In this document: one piece after another, positions 5,665-14,790 of the stretch | How positions within the stretch are numbered: the stretch's first letter is position 1 | How the letters are laid out: each line of letters starts with the position of its first letter | Assembly: GCA_024277135.1 (NCBI GenBank) | Contig: JAJRVV010000002.1 | Span: forward strand, 1-36,471 | Reading direction: 5' to 3' | Length of the DNA: 36,471 bases | Source: Chloroflexota bacterium | GTDB lineage: Bacteria; Chloroflexota; Anaerolineae; Promineifilales; Promineifilaceae | Made by a program: the position numbers and the translations under genes | Notes under the pieces: model-generated | Database searches by the model: none | What the model was told of the DNA's origin: nothing | Seen by the model: the letters and a program-made list of their open reading frames with translations, nothing else

Positions 5665-8004
5665 ATGACCGAAAAACGCATCCTGGCCCTTCTCCTGGGG
5701 CTGTTTATCCTCCTGGGCATAACCTACGCCCTGGTCACGCCCGTCTTTGAAGCGTCTGACGAACTATGGCATTACCCCATGGTGCGTCATCTGGCCGACG
5801 GCAACCCGCTGCCGGTGCAAGTGTTCGACCCGGCCCAGGCCGGCCCCTGGAATCAGGAAGCCAGCCAGCCGCCGCTCTACTACTACCTGGGCGCGGCCCT
5901 CACCTTCTGGATTGACACGGCCGATATGGAAACAGTCCGCCAGCTCAACCCCCACGTGGACAGCGGCCTCATCACCGCCGATGGCAATATCAACCTGACC
6001 GTTCACGACCCATCGGCCAATCCGTGGCAAGGAACATTGCTGGCAGTGCGTATTATCCGCCTCTTTTCCGTGCTGCTGGGCGCGGCCACCGTTTATCTGA
6101 CCTACCGCATCGGCAAAGAAGCGTTCCCCAACCGCCCCGAAATCGCCCTGGGCGCGGCCGGCGTCAACGCCTTCATGCCCATGTTTCTCTTCATCTCCGG
6201 CTCCGTCAACAACGATAATCTAGCCATCCCCCTGGCCTCCCTCGCCCTCCTGCTGATGATCCGCCAAATCAAACGCGCCCTATTCACAATTCACAATTCA
6301 CAATTCACAATTCATTATTTTCTCCTCGGCGCCACCATCGGTCTGGCCTTGCTCACAAAAGAAGGCACATTCGGCCTGCTGCCGCTGGCATGGGGCACGG
6401 CGTTTGTAGCGGCGTATCGCCAACAATCAACAATCAACAATCAACAATCAATGGATAACAATTGGTTGTTGCTGAAGGCGTTTGCGCGTTCCTGGCTCGG
6501 TTTTGGTGTGACGCTGGTTCCGGCGCTGCTGATTGCCGGGTGGTGGTATTGGCGCAACGTCCAGTTGTATGGCGACTTCTTGGGCTGGAATGCGTTCATC
6601 GCCGTCCTCGGTTCCCGCTCCCAACCGGCGTCGTTGGCCCAATTGTGGGACGAACGGGTCGGCTTTCTCATGTCCTATTGGGGGTTGTTCGGCGGCGTCA
6701 ACGTGCCCATGTGGCGCTGGATTTATGCGTTGTTGAATGGGGTGTTGTTGGCGGGCGTCGTTGGGTTTGTTGTTTTTGTGGCGCAGGAGATTAGAGACTG
6801 GAGATTGGAGACTAGTAGCAAAATCCAGTCTCCAATCTCCAGTCTCATTGAATTTATCGCTGACCGCTTTCCGCTCACCGTTTCCCTCCTCTTTTCTGGG
6901 GCGGTGGTAGTTGGGTTGGTGCGATGGGCGACAACGACGTGGTCTTCGCAGGGGCGGTTGGTGTTTACGGCCGTCTCCACCCTCAACCTCCTGCTCATCA
7001 CCGGACTGGTCGGCTGGCTGCCGCCCAAACCGGCCCGCCGCATCGTGGCCGGATTGGTTAGCTTTCTATTTTTACTGTCGGCGATGGCCCCCTGGCTGTG
7101 GATTCGGCCCGCGTATCAGCCGGAAACGTACCAACAGCGGGCATATGCACCGATGGGCTACCGCGCCGACTTTGGCGGCAACATGCGGCTGACCGGCTAC
7201 GCCATCCTGCCGCCCGATTTGTCCACCGTCACCGTCCGTCCTGGCGATGCGGTGGACGTGGTGTTGGAATGGGAAGCGCTGCAACCGATGGCGCGGAATT
7301 GGAGCGTCTTTGTTCACCTGATTGATCCGGTGTTGGGCGTGCCCATCGCCCAGCGGGATATGTATCCGGGGCAAGGGCTGCGCCCCACAACCTTCTTGCG
7401 GCCGGGGGAGAAGCTGAGAAATTTTTACCGCCTGACTGTGCCGGAAACGGCCGTCGCTCCCGCCAATCTACTCCTCTCTGTGGGGCTGTACGATTTTGCC
7501 GCCGACGAGCGATTGAAAACTGAAACCGGAGAAGAAACGGCCGTCCTAACTACGCTGGAACTAATCGCCGAGCCGGGCCAGCTGCCCAATCCTACCCTGA
7601 TCAATTTTGGCGATAAAATAGAGTTGGTCGGCTTTGAAATTGCGCCGCGCCGGGTAACGCCGGGCCAGACGGTGGAATTGACGTTGTACTGGCGCGGCCG
7701 TCCCGGTCTGGATGCCGACTACACCTTTTTTGCCCAGGTGGTGGCCGAGGATACCACCCGTTGGGCCGCCTTTGATTTGGCTCCGCCGCAAGGAACCGGC
7801 CGTTGGCGGCAGGGCGAATTGCAAACGACGACTTTACCGTTGGCCGTCAACCCGGACACGCCGCCGCAGGTGTACCCGCTCATCATCGGCGCGTACACGC
7901 GCACGGTGGATGGCGGCTTTCAACGGCTGCAATTGGTGTCGGCGGACGGCCGTATCACCCAGGAAGACTATTTAGAATTGACGAAGATTCGAATTGATCA
8001 ATAA
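5665..8004 (+). CDS. GT-C fold membrane glycosyltransferase with two C-terminal beta-sandwich modules
   Basis: A 779-residue polytopic protein. The first membrane segment (about 5-25) is followed by an acidic first loop (FEASDELWHYP), the usual catalytic loop of GT-C enzymes of the PMT/ArnT type that use polyprenyl-phosphate sugars. About ten hydrophobic segments follow to roughly residue 480. The extracytoplasmic tail has two similar modules, each beginning V-PG-VELTLYW (near residues 525 and 670). A glycan-transfer role at the outer membrane face is inferred, consistent with the following O-antigen-ligase-like gene. Oddly, three heptanucleotide repeats sit in frame in inter-helix loops (6282-6316, 6421-6453, 6787-6846). 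They encode Asn/Gln/Ile/Ser-rich inserts unlike the rest of the protein. The acceptor is unknown. Confidence 0.75.
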   Translation: MTEKRILALLLGLFILLGITYALVTPVFEASDELWHYPMVRHLADGNPLPVQVFDPAQAGPWNQEASQPPLYYYLGAALTFWIDTADMETVRQLNPHVDSGLITADGNINLTVHDPSANPWQGTLLAVRIIRLFSVLLGAATVYLTYRIGKEAFPNRPEIALGAAGVNAFMPMFLFISGSVNNDNLAIPLASLALLLMIRQIKRALFTIHNSQFTIHYFLLGATIGLALLTKEGTFGLLPLAWGTAFVAAYRQQSTINNQQSMDNNWLLLKAFARSWLGFGVTLVPALLIAGWWYWRNVQLYGDFLGWNAFIAVLGSRSQPASLAQLWDERVGFLMSYWGLFGGVNVPMWRWIYALLNGVLLAGVVGFVVFVAQEIRDWRLETSSKIQSPISSLIEFIADRFPLTVSLLFSGAVVVGLVRWATTTWSSQGRLVFTAVSTLNLLLITGLVGWLPPKPARRIVAGLVSFLFLLSAMAPWLWIRPAYQPETYQQRAYAPMGYRADFGGNMRLTGYAILPPDLSTVTVRPGDAVDVVLEWEALQPMARNWSVFVHLIDPVLGVPIAQRDMYPGQGLRPTTFLRPGEKLRNFYRLTVPETAVAPANLLLSVGLYDFAADERLKTETGEETAVLTTLELIAEPGQLPNPTLINFGDKIELVGFEIAPRRVTPGQTVELTLYWRGRPGLDADYTFFAQVVAEDTTRWAAFDLAPPQGTGRWRQGELQTTTLPLAVNPDTPPQVYPLIIGAYTRTVDGGFQRLQLVSADGRITQEDYLELTKIRIDQ
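6282..6316 (+). repeat. In-frame heptanucleotide repeat (ATTCACA)n inside the GT-C gene
   Basis: Four perfect ATTCACA units plus a degenerate fifth, encoding FTIHNSQFTIHYF between two membrane helices. Unit length seven against codon length three gives a different amino acid in each register. Confidence 0.85.
6421..6453 (+). repeat. In-frame heptanucleotide repeat (CAACAAT)n inside the GT-C gene
   Basis: Four perfect CAACAAT units followed by CAATGG, encoding a QQSTINNQQS-type loop. The unit is related to the repeat at 32513-32551 ahead of the carboxyltransferase gene. Confidence 0.85.
6787..6846 (+). repeat. Inverted heptanucleotide repeat (GAGAYTR)n inside the GT-C gene
   Basis: Four GAGAYTR units (6787-6814) face three units of the complementary type (6826-6846). 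Positions 6794-6813 and 6827-6846 form a perfect 20-bp inverted repeat with a 13-nt loop, entirely inside the coding frame. In mRNA this would be a very stable hairpin. Confidence 0.85.
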
Positions 8005-8278
8005 TGAACAATGAGCAATGAACAATGAACAATGAACAATGAGTAATGAACAATGAGTAATGAACAATGAACAATGAGTAATGAACAATGAGTAATGAAC
8101 AATGAGTAATGAACAATGAGTAATGAACAATGAGTAATGAACAATGAGCAATGAGCAATGAGCAATGAGCAATGAGCAATGAGCAATTAACAATGAGCAA
8201 TGAACAATGAACAATGAACAATGAGCAATGAACAATGAACAATGAGTAATGAACAATGAGTAATGAACAATGAGTAAT
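8002..8278 (+). repeat. Heptanucleotide tandem array, about 40 units of AATGAAC / AATGAGT / AATGAGC
   Basis: About 278 bp of uninterrupted heptamers fill the gap between the GT-C and ligase genes. It starts at the GT-C stop codon and includes the first codons of the next gene. Three unit variants alternate, often as the pair AATGAGT-AATGAAC. Every unit contains ATGA. In the common order the plus strand reads ATG-AAC-AAT-GAG-TAA, so four-codon frames end in TAATG and restart. The minus strand has no stops in the array, which creates false long ORFs there. It resembles the heptameric STRR repeats of heterocystous cyanobacteria in unit size and style. Confidence 0.95.
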
Positions 8279-9742
8279 GTTTCTTCTGCTAACCGACCAG
8301 GCGACCAACCAATCAACCGCCTTGATTCCCCCTGGGCTTTGGGAATTATGCTGGGAGTGACGGCCGTCACCGGCGGCGTGGTGTTGGCGTTTGGCGGCCC
8401 ATTGGCGGCGTTGGCGATTCTAATGGCGGGCGCGGCCGCCTTCGTCGTCTTGCGCGACATCGAAATTGGCTTTTGGGGCGTGATCGGCGTCGTCTGTCTG
8501 CTCCCCTTCGCCACCCTGCCGGTGGACATCGGCCTGACGCCCACCTTTCTCGATCTGGCGTTGGGCGCGGTGGTCGGCATTTGGGCGCTGGGCATCGTCA
8601 CCGGCCAGCAGCGCACCGTCATCACCGCGCCGATCACCGTGCCGCTGCTGCTGTTCATCCTCATCGCCATCTTTTCCTTCATTTTTGGTCTGAGCAACGG
8701 CCCGCTCACCTCCAGCCTCATCCGCCGCTTCGCCGAGATCATTCTCAGCCTGGCGTTTGTGCTGGTGATTGTGGATTACTGCCGCACCTGGGAACGGCTG
8801 GAGCGGCTGGTCAAGGTGGTTTTGCTGGCGGGAGCCGGGGCTGCGGCGCTGGCCATCGGCCTCTGGCTGCTGCCGGATGAGACGGCCAACGACATCCTCA
8901 ACATGCTGACGCGATTGGGCTACCCCGGCGGCTGGGTGATTCGCTACATCGAGGAGAACCCGGCGCTGGCGGAGCGGGCCATCGGCACGGCCGTAGACCC
9001 CAACGTGCTAGGCGGCTTGCTGTTGATGATTGGCGCGTTGGCCGGGCCGCAAATAGTGGCGCGACGGTCGTTGTTCCCCCGTTGGTTGACCTGGACGATT
9101 ACCGGGTTGGTCTTCATCGCCATCATCCTTACCTTTTCGCGGGGGGCGATGCTGGGATTGGCGGCCGGGTTGGGTTTTGTGGCGTTGGCCCGCTATCGTC
9201 GTTTGCTGCCGACTATGCTGATTACGGCCGTGCTGCTCCTCTTCCTGCCCATCATGCAAGAGTACATCACCCGGTTTATCGAGGGGTTCCAGGGGCAGGA
9301 TTTAGCCACTCAGATGCGGTTTGGCGAATACAAAGACGCGCTCATCCTCATCCAGCGGTATCCCATTTTTGGCGTGGGCTTCGCCGGCGCGCCGGATGTG
9401 GATATTTATTTGGGCGTGGCCAACGTGTATCTGACGATGGCCCAGATGATGGGCGTGATTGGTTTGCTCGCCTTTTTAGTGGTGATAGGGGCGCTGTTAG
9501 GGCAGGCGTTTTTGTACCGGCACATCTTCAAAGCCAGCGAACGGATGGACCCGGTGTGGCTGGGTTTGCACGCGGCCGTCATCGGCGGCTTGGCGGTGGG
9601 TATGTTCGACCGTTACCTGTTCAGCCTTGATTTTCAACATGCGGTGACGGGATTCTGGCTGTTTGTGGGCCTGGCGGTGGCGTCTACCCGGTTGGGGCGG
9701 CTGGCGACAGAAACGATGTTTGCCGAGATTGAACCAATCTAA
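8270..9742 (+). CDS. O-antigen ligase / Wzy-like polymerase family membrane protein
   Basis: A 490-residue protein with about eleven hydrophobic segments. A larger extracytoplasmic stretch (about residues 330-390) holds FGEYKDALILIQRYPIFGVGFAGAP and the NVYLTMAQMMGVIGLLAF helix, the layout of the Wzy_C/O-antigen-ligase family. Members join or transfer lipid-linked glycans outside the membrane. The usual His before Asn in the HN-YL motif is replaced (VANVYL), so catalysis may differ. ATG 8270 lies inside the heptamer array, and the first residues MSN are repeat-encoded; there is no ordinary ribosome binding site. The gene converges on the kinase gene and their stop codons overlap (9739-9742). 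It probably works with the GT-C enzyme upstream. Confidence 0.75.
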   Translation: MSNVSSANRPGDQPINRLDSPWALGIMLGVTAVTGGVVLAFGGPLAALAILMAGAAAFVVLRDIEIGFWGVIGVVCLLPFATLPVDIGLTPTFLDLALGAVVGIWALGIVTGQQRTVITAPITVPLLLFILIAIFSFIFGLSNGPLTSSLIRRFAEIILSLAFVLVIVDYCRTWERLERLVKVVLLAGAGAAALAIGLWLLPDETANDILNMLTRLGYPGGWVIRYIEENPALAERAIGTAVDPNVLGGLLLMIGALAGPQIVARRSLFPRWLTWTITGLVFIAIILTFSRGAMLGLAAGLGFVALARYRRLLPTMLITAVLLLFLPIMQEYITRFIEGFQGQDLATQMRFGEYKDALILIQRYPIFGVGFAGAPDVDIYLGVANVYLTMAQMMGVIGLLAFLVVIGALLGQAFLYRHIFKASERMDPVWLGLHAAVIGGLAVGMFDRYLFSLDFQHAVTGFWLFVGLAVASTRLGRLATETMFAEIEPI

Positions 9743-11484
9743 CAATTCAAATCCGCAATGTAAAGCTGCTTGGCCGCTTCCTGGCCATCGCCGGAGATCA
9801 CTTTGCCCCAGCTAATGACTAATGGTCCGTTGAGGTTGTTTACCTCAAAACCAAACCCCTCGTTGGCAAGCGGCCCGGCGACGATTTCTTCCTCATAGTA
9901 GTAGGTGTAATTGCCATCGCCCCCCTGACCACGCATGTAGACGGTGTGGTAGGCGATGCCGGCCTCGCACCGCTTCTCGCCAACCGGATAAAAATCCAGG
10001 GATAGCTGCGGACAACCGCCGTCACAACTGCTCGTTGGGATAGGGGTGGAGAAGGGGTTGACGGCCGTCACCGAGTTAATAGCCGGCAGTTCCTCAAATT
10101 CACCCATCCACTCATAACGGGGACCATAAGTGTACCCTTCGGTATTCTCAAACCGGACATAGAGCCATAACCCTGTGTCTGCTCGACCTAGAACCGTTAC
10201 CTGTTTACCCATGCCGACGATGGCCAGTTCGGGGGAATCGGCGTCGGGCAAGGCAAAGATGCTGGAGGAGAGCAGCGCCATGGCCGTTGAGCTATCAGCC
10301 GCCTGTTCCGTTTCCGTGATGATGGGGGTGGTCGTCAGCGTGGGCGGCGGGGTGGCGGTCGGCGTCATGGTGGGCGGCATGGCTGTTGCCGAGGGCGGCG
10401 GCGTGTTTGTGGGTGAAGGCAGGGGCGCTTGGCTGGGTATGGCCGTTGGCGCAGACGTGGGCGTGGCCGGGGTGGAGGCGGCCAGGACGGTCAGCGGCTT
10501 GTCCTCCCTATTCAACATCATCCCGGCCCCGATGAAGACGAAAAAAATAAATAATAAAGCGGCAACCTGTGCCAGGGACGGCCGTTTCTGCGCGAACCAG
10601 ATGCGGATAGAATGAGACAATTGTTTGTTAGACGGCCGTCGGGGTGAACGAAAAGCGCCGGTGGTGAACCGGGTTCTCACCTTAGCCAAAGTGTCCGCCA
10701 TCTCGGCCGCCGTTTGATACCGCTTTTCCCGCTCTTTGGCCATAGCGCGGGCGATGATGGGCTGGCAGCTGGCGGGCAAGTTGGGCTGGGTGTCCAAAAT
10801 GCGGGGCACTGGCTCCATCACATGCTTCAACGCCACTCCAATGGGCGTGTCAGTTTGGTAAGGATGTTCGCCGGAGAGCATTTGGTATAACAACACGCCC
10901 AGGGTATAGATGTCGGAACGGCCGTCCAGCGCCACGTTTCCCTGCAACTGTTCCGGACTCATGTAGGCGGGTGTGCCTACAGCGCCGCCGGTATCCGTCA
11001 ACTGCGTGTAGTCGCCAGTTGGTTTGGCCGTGCCAAAGTCAGAAATGAATGGCTCATCCCGTTGGTCAAACAGGATATTGCCCGGTTTCAAATCTCGATG
11101 GATGATCCCGCGCGTGTGGATTTCATCGAGCGTGCGCGCGATTTTTTCAATAATCTGAAATGCTTCGCCGACGGCCAGCGGCCCCCGTTTCAGCCGCTCA
11201 CTCAACGATCCGCCTATCATGTAGCGCATGACCAGATAGGGTTGACTATCATATTCGCCAAAATCATACACCGGCACAATGGCGGGATGATCCAGCATCG
11301 CTACGATTTTGGCCTCGCGCTCAAATCGCTGGCGAAAAGTGGGTTGGTGCAGGAGTTCGTGGGGCAGCAGTTTGATGGCAACGTCCCGCTCAAACAGGGG
11401 ATCATGCGCCAAGTAGACGGTAGACATACCGCCCCTGCCTAGCTCAAATTTGATGCGGTAACGACCTATGGTTTTAGGTAGCAT
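9739..11484 (-). CDS. Membrane-anchored Ser/Thr protein kinase with extracellular SH3-like domain
   Basis: A 581-residue Hanks-type kinase with every hallmark: glycine loop GRGGMSTVY (16-24), Lys38 in AIKLL, HRDLKPGN, DFGTAK, and GTPAYMSPEQ before the APE-type Glu. One membrane helix follows at about 305-325, then a Pro/Thr/Ala-rich linker of about 70 residues and an outer region. The outer region has an SH3b-like stretch (IVGMGKQVTVLGRADTGLWLYV) and a Cys-containing C-terminal domain with C-DGGC. PASTA repeats are absent. The usual reading is an outside sensor controlling an inner kinase; the ligand is unknown. ATG 11484 is supported by a promoter whose -10 ends 10 nt upstream, leaving no room for a ribosome binding site. 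Confidence 0.9.
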   Translation of the reverse strand: MLPKTIGRYRIKFELGRGGMSTVYLAHDPLFERDVAIKLLPHELLHQPTFRQRFEREAKIVAMLDHPAIVPVYDFGEYDSQPYLVMRYMIGGSLSERLKRGPLAVGEAFQIIEKIARTLDEIHTRGIIHRDLKPGNILFDQRDEPFISDFGTAKPTGDYTQLTDTGGAVGTPAYMSPEQLQGNVALDGRSDIYTLGVLLYQMLSGEHPYQTDTPIGVALKHVMEPVPRILDTQPNLPASCQPIIARAMAKEREKRYQTAAEMADTLAKVRTRFTTGAFRSPRRPSNKQLSHSIRIWFAQKRPSLAQVAALLFIFFVFIGAGMMLNREDKPLTVLAASTPATPTSAPTAIPSQAPLPSPTNTPPPSATAMPPTMTPTATPPPTLTTTPIITETEQAADSSTAMALLSSSIFALPDADSPELAIVGMGKQVTVLGRADTGLWLYVRFENTEGYTYGPRYEWMGEFEELPAINSVTAVNPFSTPIPTSSCDGGCPQLSLDFYPVGEKRCEAGIAYHTVYMRGQGGDGNYTYYYEEEIVAGPLANEGFGFEVNNLNGPLVISWGKVISGDGQEAAKQLYIADLNC

Positions 11485-11494
11485 CTTAAAGTTG

Positions 11495-11522
11495 ATTATA
11501 AAATCACAGGGGGGAAGGACAA
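11495..11522 (-). promoter_or_regulatory. Sigma-70-type promoter for the kinase gene
   Basis: On the minus strand, TTGTCC (11522-11517), a 16-bp spacer and a perfect TATAAT (11500-11495). The -10 ends 10 nt before the start codon, so the mRNA should be leaderless or have a leader of only a few bases. Confidence 0.6.
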
Positions 11523-11586
11523 CCTGTTTTTTGCGCCTTATTCACGCTGGGGGATGGTACGATCGTACCAGGTCAGGTCGTACTTT

Positions 11587-11614
11587 TTAACAAATTTGGC
11601 GGCTTTGCTATAAT
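11587..11614 (+). promoter_or_regulatory. Sigma-70-type promoter for the LysM lipoprotein gene
   Basis: TTAACA (11587-11592), a 16-bp spacer and a perfect TATAAT (11609-11614). Transcription would start near 11621, giving a leader of about 90 nt. The leader contains a small hairpin AGCGCG/CGCGCT near 11660-11680 and ends with GGAGG (11704-11708) before ATG 11713. The promoter diverges from the kinase promoter with about 90 bp between the -10 boxes. Confidence 0.65.
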
Positions 11615-11712
11615 GTGCCCATGTTGACTGTCTTAGACATGCAAGGTTTCCACTAGAGGAGCGCGCCCAAGACGCGCTAAAACTTCGCAGGTCTCCGGAA
11701 AATGGAGGGGTT

Positions 11713-12156
11713 ATGCGGAAAGTTATATTTGTTTTGACACTGTTTGCGCTCATTTTTGTTGTGGGGTGTTCGTCAGGCGGAGGCGCTGCGCCAACGGCCG
11801 TGCCCACCGCCGACAGCGCCGACAACGCCGACAGCGCCGGCAGCGCCGACTCCCCCCGCGAAGCCGCGCCCTTGTCGCCTGGTTTGCCGCCAACCTGGAC
11901 GCCGGCGCCGCTCAACAGCGGCGTCCATTTGCCGGGCGACTCCCCTGCTCAACCGGCCGCGCCAGGAACGCCGCCGCCACTGATAGATGTGGACACCAGT
12001 GATTGGCCTCGTTACCAGGTGCAGCGGGGGGACACATTGGCCGAAATCGCCCAGGAATTTGGGGTTACGGTGTCAGCCATTGCCGAGGCCAACGGCATTA
12101 CCAACATTGATGTGATTGAAGTCGGCGCGATTTTGCTCATTCCGCCTGGTGGATAA
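11713..12156 (+). CDS. LysM-domain lipoprotein
   Basis: A 147-residue surface protein. A lipoprotein signal peptide ends in the lipobox VVGC, with Cys19 as the predicted lipidated residue. A low-complexity Ala/Asp/Ser/Pro-rich linker follows (about 20-98). One LysM domain covers about residues 100-145 (YQVQRGDTLAEIAQEFGV and NGITNIDVIEVGAILLIP), expected to bind N-acetylglucosamine glycans such as peptidoglycan. The start is fixed by GGAGGGG a few nt upstream and a strong promoter at 11587-11614. The gene is monocistronic and ends at a strong terminator. The single LysM and absence of an enzyme domain suggest an anchoring or binding role. Confidence 0.85.
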   Translation: MRKVIFVLTLFALIFVVGCSSGGGAAPTAVPTADSADNADSAGSADSPREAAPLSPGLPPTWTPAPLNSGVHLPGDSPAQPAAPGTPPPLIDVDTSDWPRYQVQRGDTLAEIAQEFGVTVSAIAEANGITNIDVIEVGAILLIPPGG

Positions 12157-12186
12157 ACGCCAGCCAACCAGCTTCTTTGAAACAAA

Positions 12187-12215
12187 AAAGCCCGCGTTCA
12201 AGCGGGCTTTTATTT
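12187..12215. terminator. Bidirectional intrinsic terminator between the LysM gene and clpC
   Basis: AAAGCCCGC (12187-12195), loop GTTCAA and GCGGGCTTT (12202-12210) form a perfect 9-bp stem with a T-rich run on the plus strand and an A run that becomes a T run on the minus strand. It lies between two convergent genes and should stop transcription in both directions. Confidence 0.9.
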
Positions 12216-12245
12216 TTAGCTTTGGCAGAAACCTTGCAGGTCTTG

Positions 12246-14756
12246 TTATACCGGCATAGCGTTTTCTGTGGCGGTTTCTTTTTGGCGGAGGGTGATTTCG
12301 GCTTCCTCTCCCTCATGTTCAGCTTCCAGGTCAATGATCACCACATCCCCTTTGCTAAAATCGCCAGCCAACACACAATCTGAGAGACGGTCTTCCACTT
12401 CGCGCTGGATCAATCGGCGTAACGGCCGTGCGCCAAACTCGGCGTCATACCCATGTTCCGCCAACCAATCCTTGGCCGCATCCGTCGCTTCCAGATGAAT
12501 TTCGTAATCCACCAGCCGCTCGTTCACCTCGGATATGATGATTTCCACAATTTGGCGAATGTCCTCTTTAGACAACATGCGGAACACCACGATGCTGTCC
12601 ACCCGGTTGACAAACTCAGGCCGGAACTGTTTCTTGAGCTGCTCCATCAAGGTCTTCTGCATTTCAGCATATTGCGCCTCTGCCTCGACCTTTTCGTCTC
12701 GTTGGAAAGCAAAGCCCAGGTTCGGGCCGTGCTTGATGGTTTCCGCGCCCACATTCGACGTCATGATGATGATGGCGTTGCGGAAATCTACTTTGTGCCC
12801 TTTGGCGTCCGAAAGCTGCCCCTCTTCCATGATTTGCAGCAGGATGTTGAACGCATCAGGATGCGCTTTCTCGATTTCATCAAACACCACGATAGAGTAG
12901 GGGCGGCGGCGGACGGCCTCCGTCAATTGCCCAGCATCTTCGTAGCCGACATATCCCGGCGGCGAACCCACCAGTCGGGCGACGCTGTGCCGTTCCATGA
13001 ATTCAGACATGTCCAATTGAATTAGCGCATCTTCACTGCCAAACAATATGTGGGCCAGCGCCTTCGTCAGTTCAGTCTTGCCCACGCCGGTTGGCCCCAG
13101 GAAGATGAATGAACCAATCGGACGGCGCGGATCCTTGAGTCCGGCCCGCGCCCGGCGAACCGCTTTGGAAATGCCTTCAATGGCTTCTTTTTGACCTACA
13201 ATATATTCAGCCAGATTCTCTTCCATTTGCAGCAATCGAGCTGATTCTTCCTGAGTGAATTGGTAAACCGGGATACCCGTCCACATGGAGAGTACTTCGG
13301 CGATGTCTTCGGCCGTCACGCTGATGCTTGCATCTGGTTCAGAATGTCCAACCCGCATTTGATCCAGGCGGCGTTGAATCTCTTTTTCTTGATTCCGCAA
13401 GCGATCCACGTCTTCTTGATGCCCTTCTTCTGCGGCCAAAACGCGCTGATCGCGGATATCGCGCAGTTCGTTGTAGGCTTCCCGAATGTCGGCGGGCTGG
13501 GGCACGCGGTACATGCGGACACGAGAGGCGCTTTCATCAATCAGATCAATGGCTTTATCGGGTAGGAACCGTTCCGTCACATAGCGGGTGGATAAATTCA
13601 CGGCCGCTTCAATGGCTTCTTCGGTGATGAACAGGTTATGATGCTTTTCGTAGGCGCCTTTGATGCCATGCAAGATACTGATGGCTTCTTCCGGGGAGGG
13701 TTCATCAACATGAATGGGCTGGAAACGGCGTTCCAGGGCGGCGTCGCTCTCAATATGTTTGCGGTACTCGTCCAGGGTGGTGGCGCCAATGGTCTGGAGT
13801 TCACCACGGGCCAGCGCCGGTTTTAGGATATTGGCCGCGTCTACGGAACTGCCGGCCGACCCAGCGCCGACGAGCATGTGGACTTCGTCAATGAACAGGA
13901 TGGAATTACTGGATTTCAGCTCTTCGATGACGCGCTTGAGCCGCTCTTCGAACTGGCCTCGGTACATGGTTCCAGCCACCAGACTGCCCACGTCGAGTTG
14001 GAGGACGCGCTTGCTGTGCAGGATTTCGGGCACACGGCCGTCAATAATTCGTTGCGCTAACCCTTCCACAATCGCCGTCTTACCCACCCCAGGTTCCCCA
14101 ATTAAAGCGGGATTATTCTTCGTCCGTCTGGCTAAAATTTGAATAACGCGCTCAATCTCAGGTTGGCGGCCAATAACAGGATCCAATTTGTTTTCATCGG
14201 CCAGCGCCGTCAAGTCCGTCGCCAACTGGTCAACCATTGGCGTCTTGCTTTTCTCTCGTTTGCCGGAACGCCGTCGTGAGGAGACCGGCTTCTTGGAACC
14301 TACTGGGCTTTCCTGAAGCATCCGTTTCGTTTGGCGGCGGATTTGCTCCATGCTAATGCCGAATTTGCGTAAAACATCAATCGCCAGCCCTTCATTTTGC
14401 CGGGCAAGCCCCAACAACAGATGTTCTGTGCTGATGTAATGTTGGCCCATGCGGCGAGCTTCTTCCACAGCCAGTTCCAGCACTCGTTTGGTGCTGGGGG
14501 ACAGCTCAATTTTCGTGAATGGCGTGCGTGTGCCGGGGCCGCCGGATAGTCGCTCGACCATCGCTTGCACGCGAACCACATCAAGGCCCAACTCACGCAA
14601 AACACGTCCAGCCACGCCGCCTTCTTCGCGCAGCAAGCCAATCAAGACATGCTCGCTGCCAATGTAGCTGTGGTTTAATCGCTCTGCCTCTTCCTGGGCC
14701 AGACTTAAGACGCGGCGAGCGCGCTGTGTAAATCGTTCCCAATTCTTTGAATTCAC
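12246..14756 (-). CDS. clpC: ATP-dependent Clp protease ATPase subunit ClpC
   Basis: An 836-residue Hsp100 unfoldase that feeds proteins to ClpP. Two Clp N repeats occupy about 1-145 ([32 protein letters not shown]). AAA-1 has Walker A GEPGVGKT and [20 protein letters not shown]-like middle segment ([18 protein letters not shown]) separates the two AAA modules and marks ClpC rather than ClpA. AAA-2 has [14 protein letters not shown] and [18 protein letters not shown] in HGPNLGFAF is the probable ClpP-docking loop. GTG 14756 is supported by GAGGT about 9 nt upstream. It lies 34 nt after the S1 gene on the same strand, so the two probably share the promoter at 16007-16034. There is no clpP in the window. 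Confidence 0.95.
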   Translation of the reverse strand: MNSKNWERFTQRARRVLSLAQEEAERLNHSYIGSEHVLIGLLREEGGVAGRVLRELGLDVVRVQAMVERLSGGPGTRTPFTKIELSPSTKRVLELAVEEARRMGQHYISTEHLLLGLARQNEGLAIDVLRKFGISMEQIRRQTKRMLQESPVGSKKPVSSRRRSGKREKSKTPMVDQLATDLTALADENKLDPVIGRQPEIERVIQILARRTKNNPALIGEPGVGKTAIVEGLAQRIIDGRVPEILHSKRVLQLDVGSLVAGTMYRGQFEERLKRVIEELKSSNSILFIDEVHMLVGAGSAGSSVDAANILKPALARGELQTIGATTLDEYRKHIESDAALERRFQPIHVDEPSPEEAISILHGIKGAYEKHHNLFITEEAIEAAVNLSTRYVTERFLPDKAIDLIDESASRVRMYRVPQPADIREAYNELRDIRDQRVLAAEEGHQEDVDRLRNQEKEIQRRLDQMRVGHSEPDASISVTAEDIAEVLSMWTGIPVYQFTQEESARLLQMEENLAEYIVGQKEAIEGISKAVRRARAGLKDPRRPIGSFIFLGPTGVGKTELTKALAHILFGSEDALIQLDMSEFMERHSVARLVGSPPGYVGYEDAGQLTEAVRRRPYSIVVFDEIEKAHPDAFNILLQIMEEGQLSDAKGHKVDFRNAIIIMTSNVGAETIKHGPNLGFAFQRDEKVEAEAQYAEMQKTLMEQLKKQFRPEFVNRVDSIVVFRMLSKEDIRQIVEIIISEVNERLVDYEIHLEATDAAKDWLAEHGYDAEFGARPLRRLIQREVEDRLSDCVLAGDFSKGDVVIIDLEAEHEGEEAEITLRQKETATENAMPV

Positions 14757-14790
14757 TAGTTTTTACCTCAGGTTCCCCTGAAAAGCGCGC

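Noticed and set aside
8002-8278. CRISPR array
   Set aside because: The repeats are contiguous 7-mers with no unique spacers, and no cas genes are nearby.
7955-8742. Long minus-strand ORFs with repeated SLLIAHCSLF-type peptides
   Set aside because: They are produced by the heptamer array, which has no stop on the minus strand in any frame; no family or start signal supports them.
12150-12180. Third attC-like core (AGCCAACCAGCTT)
   Set aside because: There is no matching opposite arm; the sequence runs into the intrinsic terminator instead.
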